Both the position numbers and the translations under genes were made by a program. A DNA stretch of 64,000 bases, from NCBI GenBank assembly GCA_024275415.1, contig JAJRZD010000014.1, positions 1-64,000 on the forward strand, given 5' to 3'. This document shows positions 43,979 through 52,674 of the stretch, in pieces (position 1 is the first letter of the stretch; each line of letters opens with the position of its first letter). The notes below the pieces were generated by a model, which saw nothing but the letters and a program-made list of their open reading frames with translations, did no database searches and was not told the DNA's origin. The DNA is from an archaeon. Lineage in GTDB: Archaea > Asgardarchaeota > Thorarchaeia > Thorarchaeales > Thorarchaeaceae.

Positions 43979-44928
43979 TACTGGGCACCTCCCTTGATGA
44001 CCTTGAGGTATAGGTCCTCCAGTGTTGCTTCTTCTTCACTGAACTCAACAACATTCACGCCAGCATCTATCATCGCCTTGAGGAGTTTCACATTATTCTG
44101 TACTGGATTCTCTATCTCGACTACAATACTGTCTATTTCGGTTTTGCTTGACTTGACAAACTCTTGGGATTTTGCAATCCTCTCCGCCGCATTGACATCT
44201 CCGTGCACAAGGATTCTGTAACGCTGTTGTGAGTAGAGAGTCGACCGTAATTCCTCCATCTTGCCATGTAAGAGAACCTTTCCTTCATCAATGATAGCAA
44301 TCTGATCACACATCCTTTGTACCTCCGGTAGATTGTGCGAGTTGATGAATACAGTCTGATTGTACTCGCTTGCCAGATTCAATATCAGCTCTCGTACCCT
44401 CTTTGCTGCAATCGGATCCAACGCGCTTGTAGGTTCATCCAGTAGAAGAATGGATGGGTTATGCAATAGTGCTCTACAAAGTGCTAATCTTTGCCGGTTG
44501 CCAGTACTGAGCTCTCCTGCCTTGTCATCCTTCCGTTGCCACAGTTCCATGAATTCAAGCAGGGTTCGAACCCGTTCTTCTATCTCCTCTTCAGGCACGC
44601 CATATAATTTTGCAAAATAGACAAGATTGTCGTATGTAGACCTCGATGGATAATGGGTGTGATTCGATTCCTCGGGTAGCACGCCCGTTTTCTCACGCAC
44701 GGCCACAGGTTCTCTCAACACATCATGTCCCGCCAACTCTGCTGTTCCTTTGGTTGGTTTTAGCAGAGTGGAAAGGAGTCTAGTTGTTGTACTCTTGCCT
44801 GCCCCGTTAGGTCCTAACAATCCAAAAATAGTACCTTCGGGAATCTCCAGTGTCATATCATTAACAGCGACAAGTTCGCCAAAGTTCTTGGTTAGGTGAA
44901 TTATTCTTACAGCTCCCAATTTGACCAC
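43978..44928 (-). CDS. ABC transporter ATP-binding protein
   Basis: A 316-residue ABC ATPase of the drug/lipid exporter type. Walker A is GPNGAGKSTT, Q-loop near VLPEESNHTHYP, signature LSTGNRQRLAL (Thr and Asn where LSGGQ is standard), Walker B ILLLDEPTSALD and the H-loop INSHNLPEV. A C-terminal regulatory domain (about 215-316) follows, as in this branch of exporters. GTG 44928 is the annotated start; a TTG three codons on is possible. Coupled with the permease gene after it. Confidence 0.92.
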   Translation of the reverse strand: MVKLGAVRIIHLTKNFGELVAVNDMTLEIPEGTIFGLLGPNGAGKSTTTRLLSTLLKPTKGTAELAGHDVLREPVAVREKTGVLPEESNHTHYPSRSTYDNLVYFAKLYGVPEEEIEERVRTLLEFMELWQRKDDKAGELSTGNRQRLALCRALLHNPSILLLDEPTSALDPIAAKRVRELILNLASEYNQTVFINSHNLPEVQRMCDQIAIIDEGKVLLHGKMEELRSTLYSQQRYRILVHGDVNAAERIAKSQEFVKSSKTEIDSIVVEIENPVQNNVKLLKAMIDAGVNVVEFSEEEATLEDLYLKVIKGGAQ

Positions 44929-45024
44929 CTTCTTTCGAAACTGGACTTTTCAGGACTAAACTAGTCCAACCTTGCTGGTATTGCGTACGCAAAAAAGGCA
45001 ATCGGCTACTGCATAATCTTTGGT

Positions 45025-45276
45025 CTAAGTTGAGATCATCTTCTCAACCACTGCCGTGGTCGTTTCTTCGATTCCTTCGATTTTATGGATTCGATTCACG
45101 GTGATGTCATACAATGCTTCAAGATTTCTGACCTCTAGAAGTATCACCACATCATATTCACCTGTCGTCACCGCGATTCTGACCGCCTCATCAATCTCTC
45201 TTAACCTCTCTAAGACCTGATCAGTGAATCCCAGCTTGATTCTCATCAGTACATATGCCAATACGTCATCTGTCAT
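45025..45276 (-). CDS. Stand-alone Lrp/AsnC ligand-binding (RAM) domain protein
   Basis: An 83-residue protein of one RAM domain, the amino-acid-binding part of Lrp/AsnC regulators, with no DNA-binding helix-turn-helix. The pattern is typical: AYVLMRIKLGFTDQVLERL strand-helix, then AVTTGEYDVVILLEVRNLEAL and the final IEETTTAVVEKM strand. It starts 16 bp after the transporter-RAM fusion gene on the same strand, so both probably act together. Stand-alone RAM proteins sense amino acids by ring-shaped oligomers. Confidence 0.85.
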   Translation of the reverse strand: MTDDVLAYVLMRIKLGFTDQVLERLREIDEAVRIAVTTGEYDVVILLEVRNLEALYDITVNRIHKIEGIEETTTAVVEKMIST

Positions 45277-45292
45277 TGTTCATACCTCATTA

Positions 45293-46555
45293 TCACCGAT
45301 AATCTTTCAGAACTATCATCGTTTCGACACTTGCGACCTCAGGAATCCTCTGAATCTTCTTTAAGATTCTCTCCCTTGTTTTCCCTAGGCTCCTGCTCTT
45401 TATGGAAAGGATATAATCATATGTTCCCGCAACGGCTGCTGCTGATTCGACGCCTTTGATGTCGAACAGTTCCGGCAGAATATCTCCAGTCAGCTGTTTG
45501 ACCCTTACCGTGACCAATGACCTGACCTCGGAAGCTTGCAGTGCAATCACTCCGATCATGACCAATGAGATGCCCATTATCTTCAGGATCCACAGGAATG
45601 CATCCGACTCGATCATGCCAAAGGCCCCAGGAATTAACAAATTTCCAATAAGCATCATAGGAATCCCCAGTACAACAGAGATTGACGAGAGGGAGTTCAC
45701 AATGGACATAGACCCTCGCCCCAATGCTCTGACGTAGAATATCAACGAAAGGAAGATGGTAATCGATGACCCAATGATTAGACCCGAGAACGGGCCTATG
45801 TAGAGGGACATCATCTCAAACGCATTTGGCGGAAGCAAGGGTAGCATCATGACACTCATAATGAGATTGAGCACCAGCAGGCTCCACACTCGCATATTCA
45901 ACGAGTCCACCCTCAAACCAGGCTCTATCTCATATCTCTTGGTCTTCCTCTGATAATATGTACTGAACGCCGATGAGATGTTCATAGGGACTAGCACGAT
46001 GAGAAGGGTTACAACATCAAATCCGCCTGGCTCAACGCCAACTAGCAAGACACCTATTAGTATCGAGATGATGCATTGCAATTCGATGATAGTTGGTGTA
46101 TCCTTCTCAGCCCACAGATCGCCCATCAAAAGGTAAATTATCAACAGTTGCCCGTAGGGCAGAACTGAAGACGCGTCCGTGTTGCTGATGATGAAATAGT
46201 AGAAGAAAGTAGCAATCCCTGCAAAGAGTCCTGATGCTAGAAGATACATCATCGGCTTTCGTGGAAGCATCCTAAGCCTTCCAAAGTCCGGATCCAATCT
46301 TTGACCGATTGGATATCTCCTCTGACCCTTGGTTCCTATTCGAATGCTCAAAATAACAACTGCTAAGACCGTGACCATGAAACTGATCCATTGCGCGAGG
46401 AAACCATAGATCAATGGTTCGCTCAGCACTGTATTCAATGCCACAACATCGAACCCGACAGAAACAGTCCTGAACACACCAGATCCTAGGGCAAGGATGT
46501 AAAAGACCGTGGACGCTGAGCGCTTCGCTACAGGTCTCTCGCTCTTACTACTCAT
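45293..46555 (-). CDS. DMT/EamA-like transporter fused to a C-terminal RAM domain
   Basis: A 420-residue fusion. Residues about 15-345 hold ten hydrophobic helices in the two-times-five layout of the drug/metabolite transporter family (EamA type). The last about 75 residues, from VRSLVTVRVKQLTGDIL to VASVETMIVLKDYR, have the beta-alpha-beta pattern of the Lrp/AsnC amino-acid-binding domain (GTYDYILSIKSRSLGKT). That joins a small-molecule carrier to an amino-acid sensor. The downstream gene encodes a free RAM protein that could pair with the tail. ATG 46555 follows GGGGAGC. The substrate is unknown, with an amino acid the natural guess. Confidence 0.82.
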   Translation of the reverse strand: MSSKSERPVAKRSASTVFYILALGSGVFRTVSVGFDVVALNTVLSEPLIYGFLAQWISFMVTVLAVVILSIRIGTKGQRRYPIGQRLDPDFGRLRMLPRKPMMYLLASGLFAGIATFFYYFIISNTDASSVLPYGQLLIIYLLMGDLWAEKDTPTIIELQCIISILIGVLLVGVEPGGFDVVTLLIVLVPMNISSAFSTYYQRKTKRYEIEPGLRVDSLNMRVWSLLVLNLIMSVMMLPLLPPNAFEMMSLYIGPFSGLIIGSSITIFLSLIFYVRALGRGSMSIVNSLSSISVVLGIPMMLIGNLLIPGAFGMIESDAFLWILKIMGISLVMIGVIALQASEVRSLVTVRVKQLTGDILPELFDIKGVESAAAVAGTYDYILSIKSRSLGKTRERILKKIQRIPEVASVETMIVLKDYR

Positions 46556-46621
46556 TCTGCTCCCCTGTCCGAGTTACATTGAGAGGGAATACCGTCCCCC
46601 TCGATACAAGTTCGGAAACTC

Positions 46622-47611
46622 TCATTCTTCCGAAGTCGATTGTTCTTCGTCAGAAGTGTTTTCTTCACTCTCATTCTTTTTTGCTGCTGCTCTGCGTGCT
46701 TCTTTTTCTTCATCTGTTATCGCACGCCGTGCAAGAATGAACTCGTCGAATGTCATCCGCTTCCCAGCTTTCAGCTTACCGACTGCGACATCTGCACGTT
46801 CTTGCTCGTGCTCTCGTCGTTTGATTAGCCTGTCAGAACGCTCGGAAGTCCTATGTTCTGACACATGCTTTCGGATTTTGCCTTGAATTTCGTCAATCTG
46901 ACTTCGAAGTGTTTTGAGGTTTGCTTCTCCGTCCTTTACTTTTTTCAGCCACTCAACGAAGTTCTGATGGGCAGTATCGGCATTTTTCTTATATTCTTCA
47001 AGCTGAGGCCTTATCCTGACGACTTCTTGGTGGTGAATCTGTGATTGCTCGGACAATTCCAAGACTTTTTTGTGAATTTCGGAAGCTTCCGCTTTCAGTT
47101 TTCTGGCCAACCTTCTGAGTTCCATGATACGGTCTTGTTTCTCTTTTTCTTGTCCTATCTTGACAAGCTTTTCTTCAATCCTCGCAATCTCCTCAACAAT
47201 GCTCATCTCCTCTTCACGGGAAAGCAGCTCTGTCTGTTGCCTCCATTCAAGCTCCTCTACTCTTCGTAGCATCCTGCGTTGATCACTTGATGGACTACCA
47301 ACAACAGTCCCTCGAAGATCACGGATTTCGTCATAGATGCTTTTCAGTTGAGCGTGAAGTGCTGTGCGCCTATCCTTTGCTTCAGAGATTTCTTTATTGA
47401 TGCTATCACGAGCTTCTCTCTCGGCCTTCACCGACTCGATCAGAGCTCGAACCTCTTTGTTATGCTCATCTCTGATTCTTTTGTACTCGCGCATTTGATC
47501 GCGATTTCGTCTCAAATCTTCTAGATCTTGCCTCGCCTGGGTTTTTAGCTCCCTGAGCTTGGTGCGAAGATATTCTACATTTTCTACTGTTGTTTCAGTG
47601 GCCTCTGTCAA
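46622..47611 (-). CDS. Long coiled-coil protein (COG1340-like)
   Basis: A 329-residue protein that is nearly all heptad helix: residues 10-110 (LRTKLRELKTQARQDLEDLR onward), 120-260 (IVEEIARIEEKLVKIGQEKE region), with an acidic Glu/Ser C-terminal tail (about 305-329). The pattern resembles archaeal COG1340 coiled-coil proteins of unknown function. TTG 47611 follows GAGGT by eight bases. The tail and the repeated Arg/Glu heptads suggest a structural or chromosome-linked role; no partner is visible. Confidence 0.78.
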   Translation of the reverse strand: MTEATETTVENVEYLRTKLRELKTQARQDLEDLRRNRDQMREYKRIRDEHNKEVRALIESVKAEREARDSINKEISEAKDRRTALHAQLKSIYDEIRDLRGTVVGSPSSDQRRMLRRVEELEWRQQTELLSREEEMSIVEEIARIEEKLVKIGQEKEKQDRIMELRRLARKLKAEASEIHKKVLELSEQSQIHHQEVVRIRPQLEEYKKNADTAHQNFVEWLKKVKDGEANLKTLRSQIDEIQGKIRKHVSEHRTSERSDRLIKRREHEQERADVAVGKLKAGKRMTFDEFILARRAITDEEKEARRAAAKKNESEENTSDEEQSTSEE

Positions 47612-47757
47612 CCATACGACCTCAGAATTTCGTTTTACGAGCCCTGGGTTTCAGGACGGATTCCATATGCGGCGTATCAGGGAGAGGTAAATCTCCCGAC
47701 ATTTCTTTCCCTCAGGAGCTGTCTTAAAAACATTCTCATTCAGCAATTTAAAATCGG

Positions 47758-48648
47758 TCAATCGATGAAAGAAGATACGATTTTTTCGGCGATATCAAAC
47801 TCAGTGACCTTTTGTAACCCTGTCCAACCCGGTGTTGCATTTACTTCGATGACCCAGATATTCCCATTGTTATCAGGTATGAGGTCAACTCCTACAATTC
47901 TTCCTTTTACAGACGATGCGGCTCGTATTGCTAGGTCGTCGACATCGATGTTGTTCTTCTTGGGTGTTCCTCCTGCATGGATGTTATGGAGTATCCCTTC
48001 ACCTCCTACTCTCTGCATGGTGGATATTACTTCGCCATCCAGTACTAGAGCCCTGATGTCATACCCTGGGTTATCAACGTATTCTTGAAGCAGATATGCC
48101 CCTTTCCCGAAGATCTGGCTGTGGAATTTCAAATAGTCATAGACATGATCAAGATCGAACTGCCTGTTTATCAGCTGGACGCCTTCGCCTCCAAATCCCG
48201 TGATTGGCTTCAAGACACAGGGGAAGTTTTGACGAATGAATTCTGCAGCATCACCGATGGACTCCGTAATAAGCGTCTTTGGGACTGGTAGACCTGCTGA
48301 AATAAGCTTCCTCATCGTTTCTGCTTTGTTCCTCATCTGAAGTATCGAGTTCAAGGAATTGACAATCTCAATGCCCATCTCTGTCATAGCTGAGAGCAAC
48401 CCGACCCTGTTGAAGAAGGCTCCAATATCATTTGCTCCAAGATCCATGACCAACAGCATATCCAGCTGCGAGAGGTCTTTCCCCTCTATCGAGATTCTAT
48501 GGTAGCTTGTGAACCCCTCTCGTGATACCTTCCATGGAATTACTCTTGTCACATCAACACGATGTTTCGAGAATTCCGCTGCAAGTTTGTCCATCCTATT
48601 GGACCAAGGGTCTGATGAGAAAATTCCCACGTGAGATAGCTTCTTCAT
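47758..48648 (-). CDS. RimK/MptN-like ATP-grasp ligase
   Basis: A 296-residue ATP-grasp enzyme that joins an amino group to a carboxylate with ATP. Visible are NSLNSILQMRNKAETMRKL (pre-ATP helix), the lid VLKPITGFGGEGVQLI, LLQEYVDNPGYDIRALVLDGE, and the Mg-binding C-terminal DLIPDNNGNIWVIEVNATPGW. Relatives add Glu to ribosomal protein S6 (RimK), tetrahydromethanopterin (MptN), F420 (CofF) or amino-adipate (LysX). In an F420-making archaeon, MptN or CofF roles are plausible. Confidence 0.88.
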   Translation of the reverse strand: MKKLSHVGIFSSDPWSNRMDKLAAEFSKHRVDVTRVIPWKVSREGFTSYHRISIEGKDLSQLDMLLVMDLGANDIGAFFNRVGLLSAMTEMGIEIVNSLNSILQMRNKAETMRKLISAGLPVPKTLITESIGDAAEFIRQNFPCVLKPITGFGGEGVQLINRQFDLDHVYDYLKFHSQIFGKGAYLLQEYVDNPGYDIRALVLDGEVISTMQRVGGEGILHNIHAGGTPKKNNIDVDDLAIRAASSVKGRIVGVDLIPDNNGNIWVIEVNATPGWTGLQKVTEFDIAEKIVSSFID

Positions 48649-48729
48649 CGCACGACTACTCAGGTCAATATATGCTCAGTTGCTTTTATCCATAACGAGT
48701 GCCTTTTATTGACCCGAATCCCTTGCAAG

Positions 48730-49128
48730 ATGTTGACGATGACGCTCTTCACTGACAACGAGGTTGATGAGATACGTGAAACTCTCTCTAATGCGAAAGA
48801 AAACGTAATGATTACCTTTAGACATCGGTTCGGGCCCACTGAGCTAAAGAACGAATGGGAGTCGCTTCTTCTGACATTGGGTATCCGTGCTCACTGTGTA
48901 AGCTGGTGGTCAGGGTCGAGTTCTGTTGGACTGCTTGAATGTGAATCTTCAGAGGGCGTCAGTGTTTACGGACAGTGGGTCCTCGCGGACTCTAACCAAT
49001 TGTTAGGCGTATTTGAGATTGCAAATGAGGAGCTGGTGGACATCCGCAATGGGTATGATGCTCAAAGCGTGACCGACCCTGCTATGAGGGCAATCAGAAT
49101 TGGGGAGAGCGGTGGTGAACTCGAGTAG
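48730..49128 (+). CDS. Small protein of unknown function
   Basis: About 132 residues, divergent from the ATP-grasp gene and convergent with glmS (6 bp gap). The protein begins MLTMTLFTDNEVDEIRETLS and has alternating strands and helices with two Trp in VSWWSGSSSVG. No family comes to mind. The start could be ATG 48730 or 48739, both without strong ribosome sites. It may be a regulator of a neighbour or a lineage-specific protein; no function is proposed. Confidence 0.5.
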   Translation: MLTMTLFTDNEVDEIRETLSNAKENVMITFRHRFGPTELKNEWESLLLTLGIRAHCVSWWSGSSSVGLLECESSEGVSVYGQWVLADSNQLLGVFEIANEELVDIRNGYDAQSVTDPAMRAIRIGESGGELE

Positions 49129-49133
49129 GAGTT

Positions 49134-50966
49134 TCAATCCACTGTGAGCGTCTTCGAAAGGTTCCTTGGCAGGTCTGGGTTGATTCCCTTGTCAACAGAT
49201 AGGTAATAGCTCAGCAACTGAAGCGGAATCACGTCGACCAGTGGATTCAGGAGGACATTGGACTTTGGCACTTCTAGGTAATCAAACTTACCTTGGACAT
49301 ATGGTTGCAGCTTGTCTTCTTTTTCGCCAACGACGATTGTCCTTCCCCCTCTACATGCGACCTCATTGATATGATTGATTACCATCCATGAATCTTCAGT
49401 GGTTGTCACGAATATCACAGGATAGTCCTCAGTCACAATGCTGAGGGGTCCGTGTTTAAACTCAGAGCTGTACATTCCTTCGCAATGGTTGTAACAGATT
49501 TCCTTTATCTTCAGAGCTCCCTCACGTGCCACTCCATCTGTAAAACCGTATCCCAAGCAGTACAAATCGGGAGCGTCCATTAAGGTTGTTGCTAGATTCT
49601 TGGCAAGAATACCCGTCTTGTCAATCGTCTGTTGTGCAAGATATGGCAATTGCTCTTTCAACATCTTGATGACTGATTTCGCCTCGCTGGGATCAAGATT
49701 TCCATTGCGTTCTCCCAGTTTTGTTGCAAGGTATGCAAATATAATCGTCTGAGAGAAATACGTCTTGGTTGCAGGCACACTGACTTCGTAACCACATGCC
49801 ATTGGGATGAACGAGTTGGCATTGAACATCAGGGTGCTGCCTATCACGTTCAGGATGCCCAGCGTCTTTCCACGACCCGTTTCTTGCACATGATTGAGCA
49901 CATTGAGAATGTCCTTCGTTTCTCCGCTCTGGGATACTAATATGCACAGACTTTCCTCGGTGAGGGTGTTGGCATACATTGACCCGAACTGTCCGCCTAA
50001 TGTGGGAATCAAAGGAACTCCAGCCAGCTTGTTGAAGTAATACGTCCCCACAATTCCTGCATTATAGGATGAACCGCATGCCACCAGATAGTGCTTTTCT
50101 GCGTCTTCAAGGAGCCTGAGCCAGTCCTCTGATTTCGCGTCTTGCAAGACTCCTAAGACATCTCTGGCAACCTGTGGCTGCTCACTTATCTCCTTCAACA
50201 TGAAATGAGGATAGCCGCCTTTTTCTGCTGCATGAGCATCAACATTCGAAACTTCTGGCTTTCTATCAAGAAGCTTTCCGTCTTCTACCCTGTACACCTT
50301 TATACTGTCGGGAGTGAGTACGATCATCTCTCCGTCTTGGAGATATATCACCCGATTTGTGAGAGGAAGGATTGACGGGAGATCACTGGACACGATCGTA
50401 TCTGTATCAGCGACACCCGCAACGAGCGAGGAACCCATCTTTACTGCGTATATCTCAGGTTCGTCTGCCCTTCCCACTGCATAGGCAAATGCACCTTTCA
50501 GGTCACGCGTTGACTTTCGCACCGCCTCGAACATGTTTCCTGTTTCTTCATAATATTTGTCAACAGCATGTACACATAGCTCGCCATCGTTTTCAGACCG
50601 CACGATGTGACCGGTTTCAATGAGATGTTCTCTGTATTCGTAATAGTTGTGGAGATTGCCGTTGTGTGCACCGAAGAAAACCTCCGTACAACCAAAGTGG
50701 GGCTGGGCATTTATCCGAGTCGGAGCCCCATATGTTGCCCATCGCAGCTGTGCAATCCCCCGATCTCCTTTCATCTTCGATAGACCGAGCTGCTGGTCAA
50801 CCATGTCAATTGTCCCGACATCCTTCCTTAGATCCACAGTTCCATTATGGACGGCTGCAACGCCCACTGAGTCATATCCACGGTATGTCAGCTTGCTGCT
50901 GCATTCGACAAGGATCTTTCCAATGTCCGTTCGAACCCTACTAACTATGCCCGTAATCCCGCACAA
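49134..50966 (-). CDS. glmS: Glutamine-fructose-6-phosphate aminotransferase (isomerising)
   Basis: Makes glucosamine-6-phosphate from fructose-6-phosphate and glutamine, the first step to UDP-GlcNAc for glycans and N-glycosylation. The N-terminal glutaminase domain starts with the nucleophile Cys2 in MCGITGIV and has LRWATYG, NGNLHNY and the ENDGELCVHAVD stretch. Two SIS domains follow (VACGSSYNAG, LVSQSGETKD and GYGFTDGVAREGALKIKE). The C terminus ends NLSKTLTVD, as in most family members. 610 residues is standard length. It is divergent from the winged-helix regulator gene. Confidence 0.96.
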   Translation of the reverse strand: MCGITGIVSRVRTDIGKILVECSSKLTYRGYDSVGVAAVHNGTVDLRKDVGTIDMVDQQLGLSKMKGDRGIAQLRWATYGAPTRINAQPHFGCTEVFFGAHNGNLHNYYEYREHLIETGHIVRSENDGELCVHAVDKYYEETGNMFEAVRKSTRDLKGAFAYAVGRADEPEIYAVKMGSSLVAGVADTDTIVSSDLPSILPLTNRVIYLQDGEMIVLTPDSIKVYRVEDGKLLDRKPEVSNVDAHAAEKGGYPHFMLKEISEQPQVARDVLGVLQDAKSEDWLRLLEDAEKHYLVACGSSYNAGIVGTYYFNKLAGVPLIPTLGGQFGSMYANTLTEESLCILVSQSGETKDILNVLNHVQETGRGKTLGILNVIGSTLMFNANSFIPMACGYEVSVPATKTYFSQTIIFAYLATKLGERNGNLDPSEAKSVIKMLKEQLPYLAQQTIDKTGILAKNLATTLMDAPDLYCLGYGFTDGVAREGALKIKEICYNHCEGMYSSEFKHGPLSIVTEDYPVIFVTTTEDSWMVINHINEVACRGGRTIVVGEKEDKLQPYVQGKFDYLEVPKSNVLLNPLVDVIPLQLLSYYLSVDKGINPDLPRNLSKTLTVD

Positions 50967-51123
50967 TGTCGTACCTCATTCCCATCTGTTACTACCATCA
51001 TCTGAATTTGATACTGTAATAAGAATTCTGCATGGTTCGTCCATTTCGCTTGCAATATCCCGCTATCCAAAGCTCTTTTATCGCCCAATTGTATCTCTCT
51101 TTCGCTATCAGGAGGATCTCAAC

Positions 51124-51813
51124 ATGGGCCGCCAGAAACGACTTGCACTTCTTCTGCATCCGTTCCGACGAGAACTCTATCAGGTCCTATGTGAGAATCC
51201 TGGAACATACCTGTTGGAGCTAGTTGATATTCTTGAGAGCCCCCTAGGGACGTTGACATGGCACCTCAGGATCCTTGAACGTGAGGTACTGGTGAAATCT
51301 CTTAAATTCGCAGGTAAGCGGATTTTCTATCCCAAGATGCTCCGCTCAGAAGAAGCCGAGATGGCCTACGTGACCATGAGGAGCGAAACAGCACAGAAGA
51401 TTTTTGCATTCATCGTGAATAATTCTGGATGCTATCAAGAGCAGATGGCTGAGAACCTTGGTGTGCATCATGATACGGTCAGGTGGCACATCTCAAGAAT
51501 GGAAGAGGTAGGTCTTGTTCGTGTCGAACGTGTTGGTCGAAAGAAGAAACATTATCTTGCAGAGCTCGGGCAGCACCTTCTTCAAGGCTCACTTAATACA
51601 ATCTCTGAGGCATATATCATGTTCATAATGGAAAAACTGGAGGAGGGCTGTCTTAATCCAGTGATACGTGAAAGAACTCCCGAGCAGATTCTTATCCGGA
51701 TAGATTGTCCAGATAAAGGAAAGGACTGCTATATCAGAGTGAACCTCAGAGAGTGGCAATTTGACTTTCTGGATGAGGACGATACGTTGGAAATTGATGA
51801 TAAAGACGACTAA
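51124..51813 (+). CDS. Double winged-helix transcriptional regulator
   Basis: About 229 residues from ATG 51124, seven to ten bases after AGGAGG; the open frame before it runs antisense through glmS and is not real. Two winged-helix domains in tandem: about 3-70 (HPFRRELYQVLCENPG, then GTLTWHLRILEREVL) and 80-150 (SGCYQEQMAENLGVHHDTVRWHISRMEEVGLVRV). A helical and acidic C-terminal part follows (FDFLDEDDTLEIDDK). Two-domain ArsR-like regulators of this form are frequent in archaea. Its stop interlocks with that of the tandem roadblock gene (CTAA). Confidence 0.82.
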   Translation: MGRQKRLALLLHPFRRELYQVLCENPGTYLLELVDILESPLGTLTWHLRILEREVLVKSLKFAGKRIFYPKMLRSEEAEMAYVTMRSETAQKIFAFIVNNSGCYQEQMAENLGVHHDTVRWHISRMEEVGLVRVERVGRKKKHYLAELGQHLLQGSLNTISEAYIMFIMEKLEEGCLNPVIRERTPEQILIRIDCPDKGKDCYIRVNLREWQFDFLDEDDTLEIDDKDD

Positions 51814-52535
51814 ATTCCAGCTTGGATTATCTCATTAATCCGTTTGCAGACGCTTTTGGAGTCTTCGTCTTTCACTATCACAACAAGCAACCGTTTCTCG
51901 TCAAGCTTTTGAATTATCATATCTATGTCTTCAGAACCAATGATGATACTGTCCGTTAGTTCTGAATATGTAAGCCCATTGGCAAATATTGATCCAATCA
52001 ACGCTGCAATTTCGATGTCATTCTTCAACCCTATAGAACTGATGGGCATTCCTTCGATGGTGAGCACCATTCCTTGATCCACTGTTGGGATTGCCTCGAC
52101 CACTCTGCCAAGAATTGTCCCTGACCCGAAGTCCTCAGCTGACCGCATAAGGATCTCGATTCGGGTCCCAATCGATTGGAGTTCCGTTATGATGGAGTAT
52201 ATCTCATCATCTTGCGAATCCGAGAAGACACAAACCAATTGGTATTGGTGCTGAAGCACTATGAGGACTGTTTCACTTCCCGCGTAATGAATCAGATGAG
52301 ATGGCTTAGGGCGTGAGATATTGCTCATTGTAGTGATGCTAGACCATACAAGCGCTGCAGAAACTGTGGACAGCACGGTTGGCTCTATCGTTTCCTCTCG
52401 TAAGACAGATGCGACCACTACCCCTTCTCTAGTGCTCAGAACGACACCTATCAATGCAGGATGTAGGTTCAAGGCGTTTTCCAAGAGATCAGCCACTTCT
52501 GCCAAGATGCTATCGCTCATCATCGTAACCTGCAT
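51810..52535 (-). CDS. Tandem roadblock/LC7 protein
   Basis: A 241-residue protein with two roadblock/LC7-like domains in a row. The first (about 5-115) has the pattern ALIGVVLSTREGVVVA, a long helix and the strand HLIHYAGSETVLIVLQ. The second (about 125-241) begins RVVEAIPTVDQGMVLTI and continues with ELTDSIIIGSEDIDMII and RLLVVIVKDEDSK. Two domains in one chain would make a ready-made roadblock dimer. Such proteins regulate Ras-like GTPases in other organisms; two are encoded about 32 kb away. The start is MQVTMM at 52535, or ATG at 52523. Confidence 0.65.
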   Translation of the reverse strand: MQVTMMSDSILAEVADLLENALNLHPALIGVVLSTREGVVVASVLREETIEPTVLSTVSAALVWSSITTMSNISRPKPSHLIHYAGSETVLIVLQHQYQLVCVFSDSQDDEIYSIITELQSIGTRIEILMRSAEDFGSGTILGRVVEAIPTVDQGMVLTIEGMPISSIGLKNDIEIAALIGSIFANGLTYSELTDSIIIGSEDIDMIIQKLDEKRLLVVIVKDEDSKSVCKRINEIIQAGI

Positions 52536-52622
52536 TATCCTTTTCCTCTCTAATATATTGCCCGTATTTATACATCACTCTACCGTTCCTGATTGAACGG
52601 AAACCGATACCAAAGCCAACAA

Positions 52623-52630
52623 GTTTAAAT
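52623..52630 (+). promoter_or_regulatory. TATA-like element for the BMP-family gene
   Basis: GTTTAAAT at 52623-52630, preceded by a purine-rich BRE-like stretch (CCAAAGCC). It lies about 45 bases before the GTG start, giving a short leader with a GGAGG ribosome site. Confidence 0.5.
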
Positions 52631-52674
52631 CCGAGCCGTTGTGAGGAGGGGCCAATGACCATGGAGGAAGTAAA

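Noticed and set aside
50647-51123. N-terminal extension of the winged-helix regulator frame
   Set aside because: It is antisense to the glmS start. The real start at 51124 has an AGGAGG site and begins right before the first winged helix.
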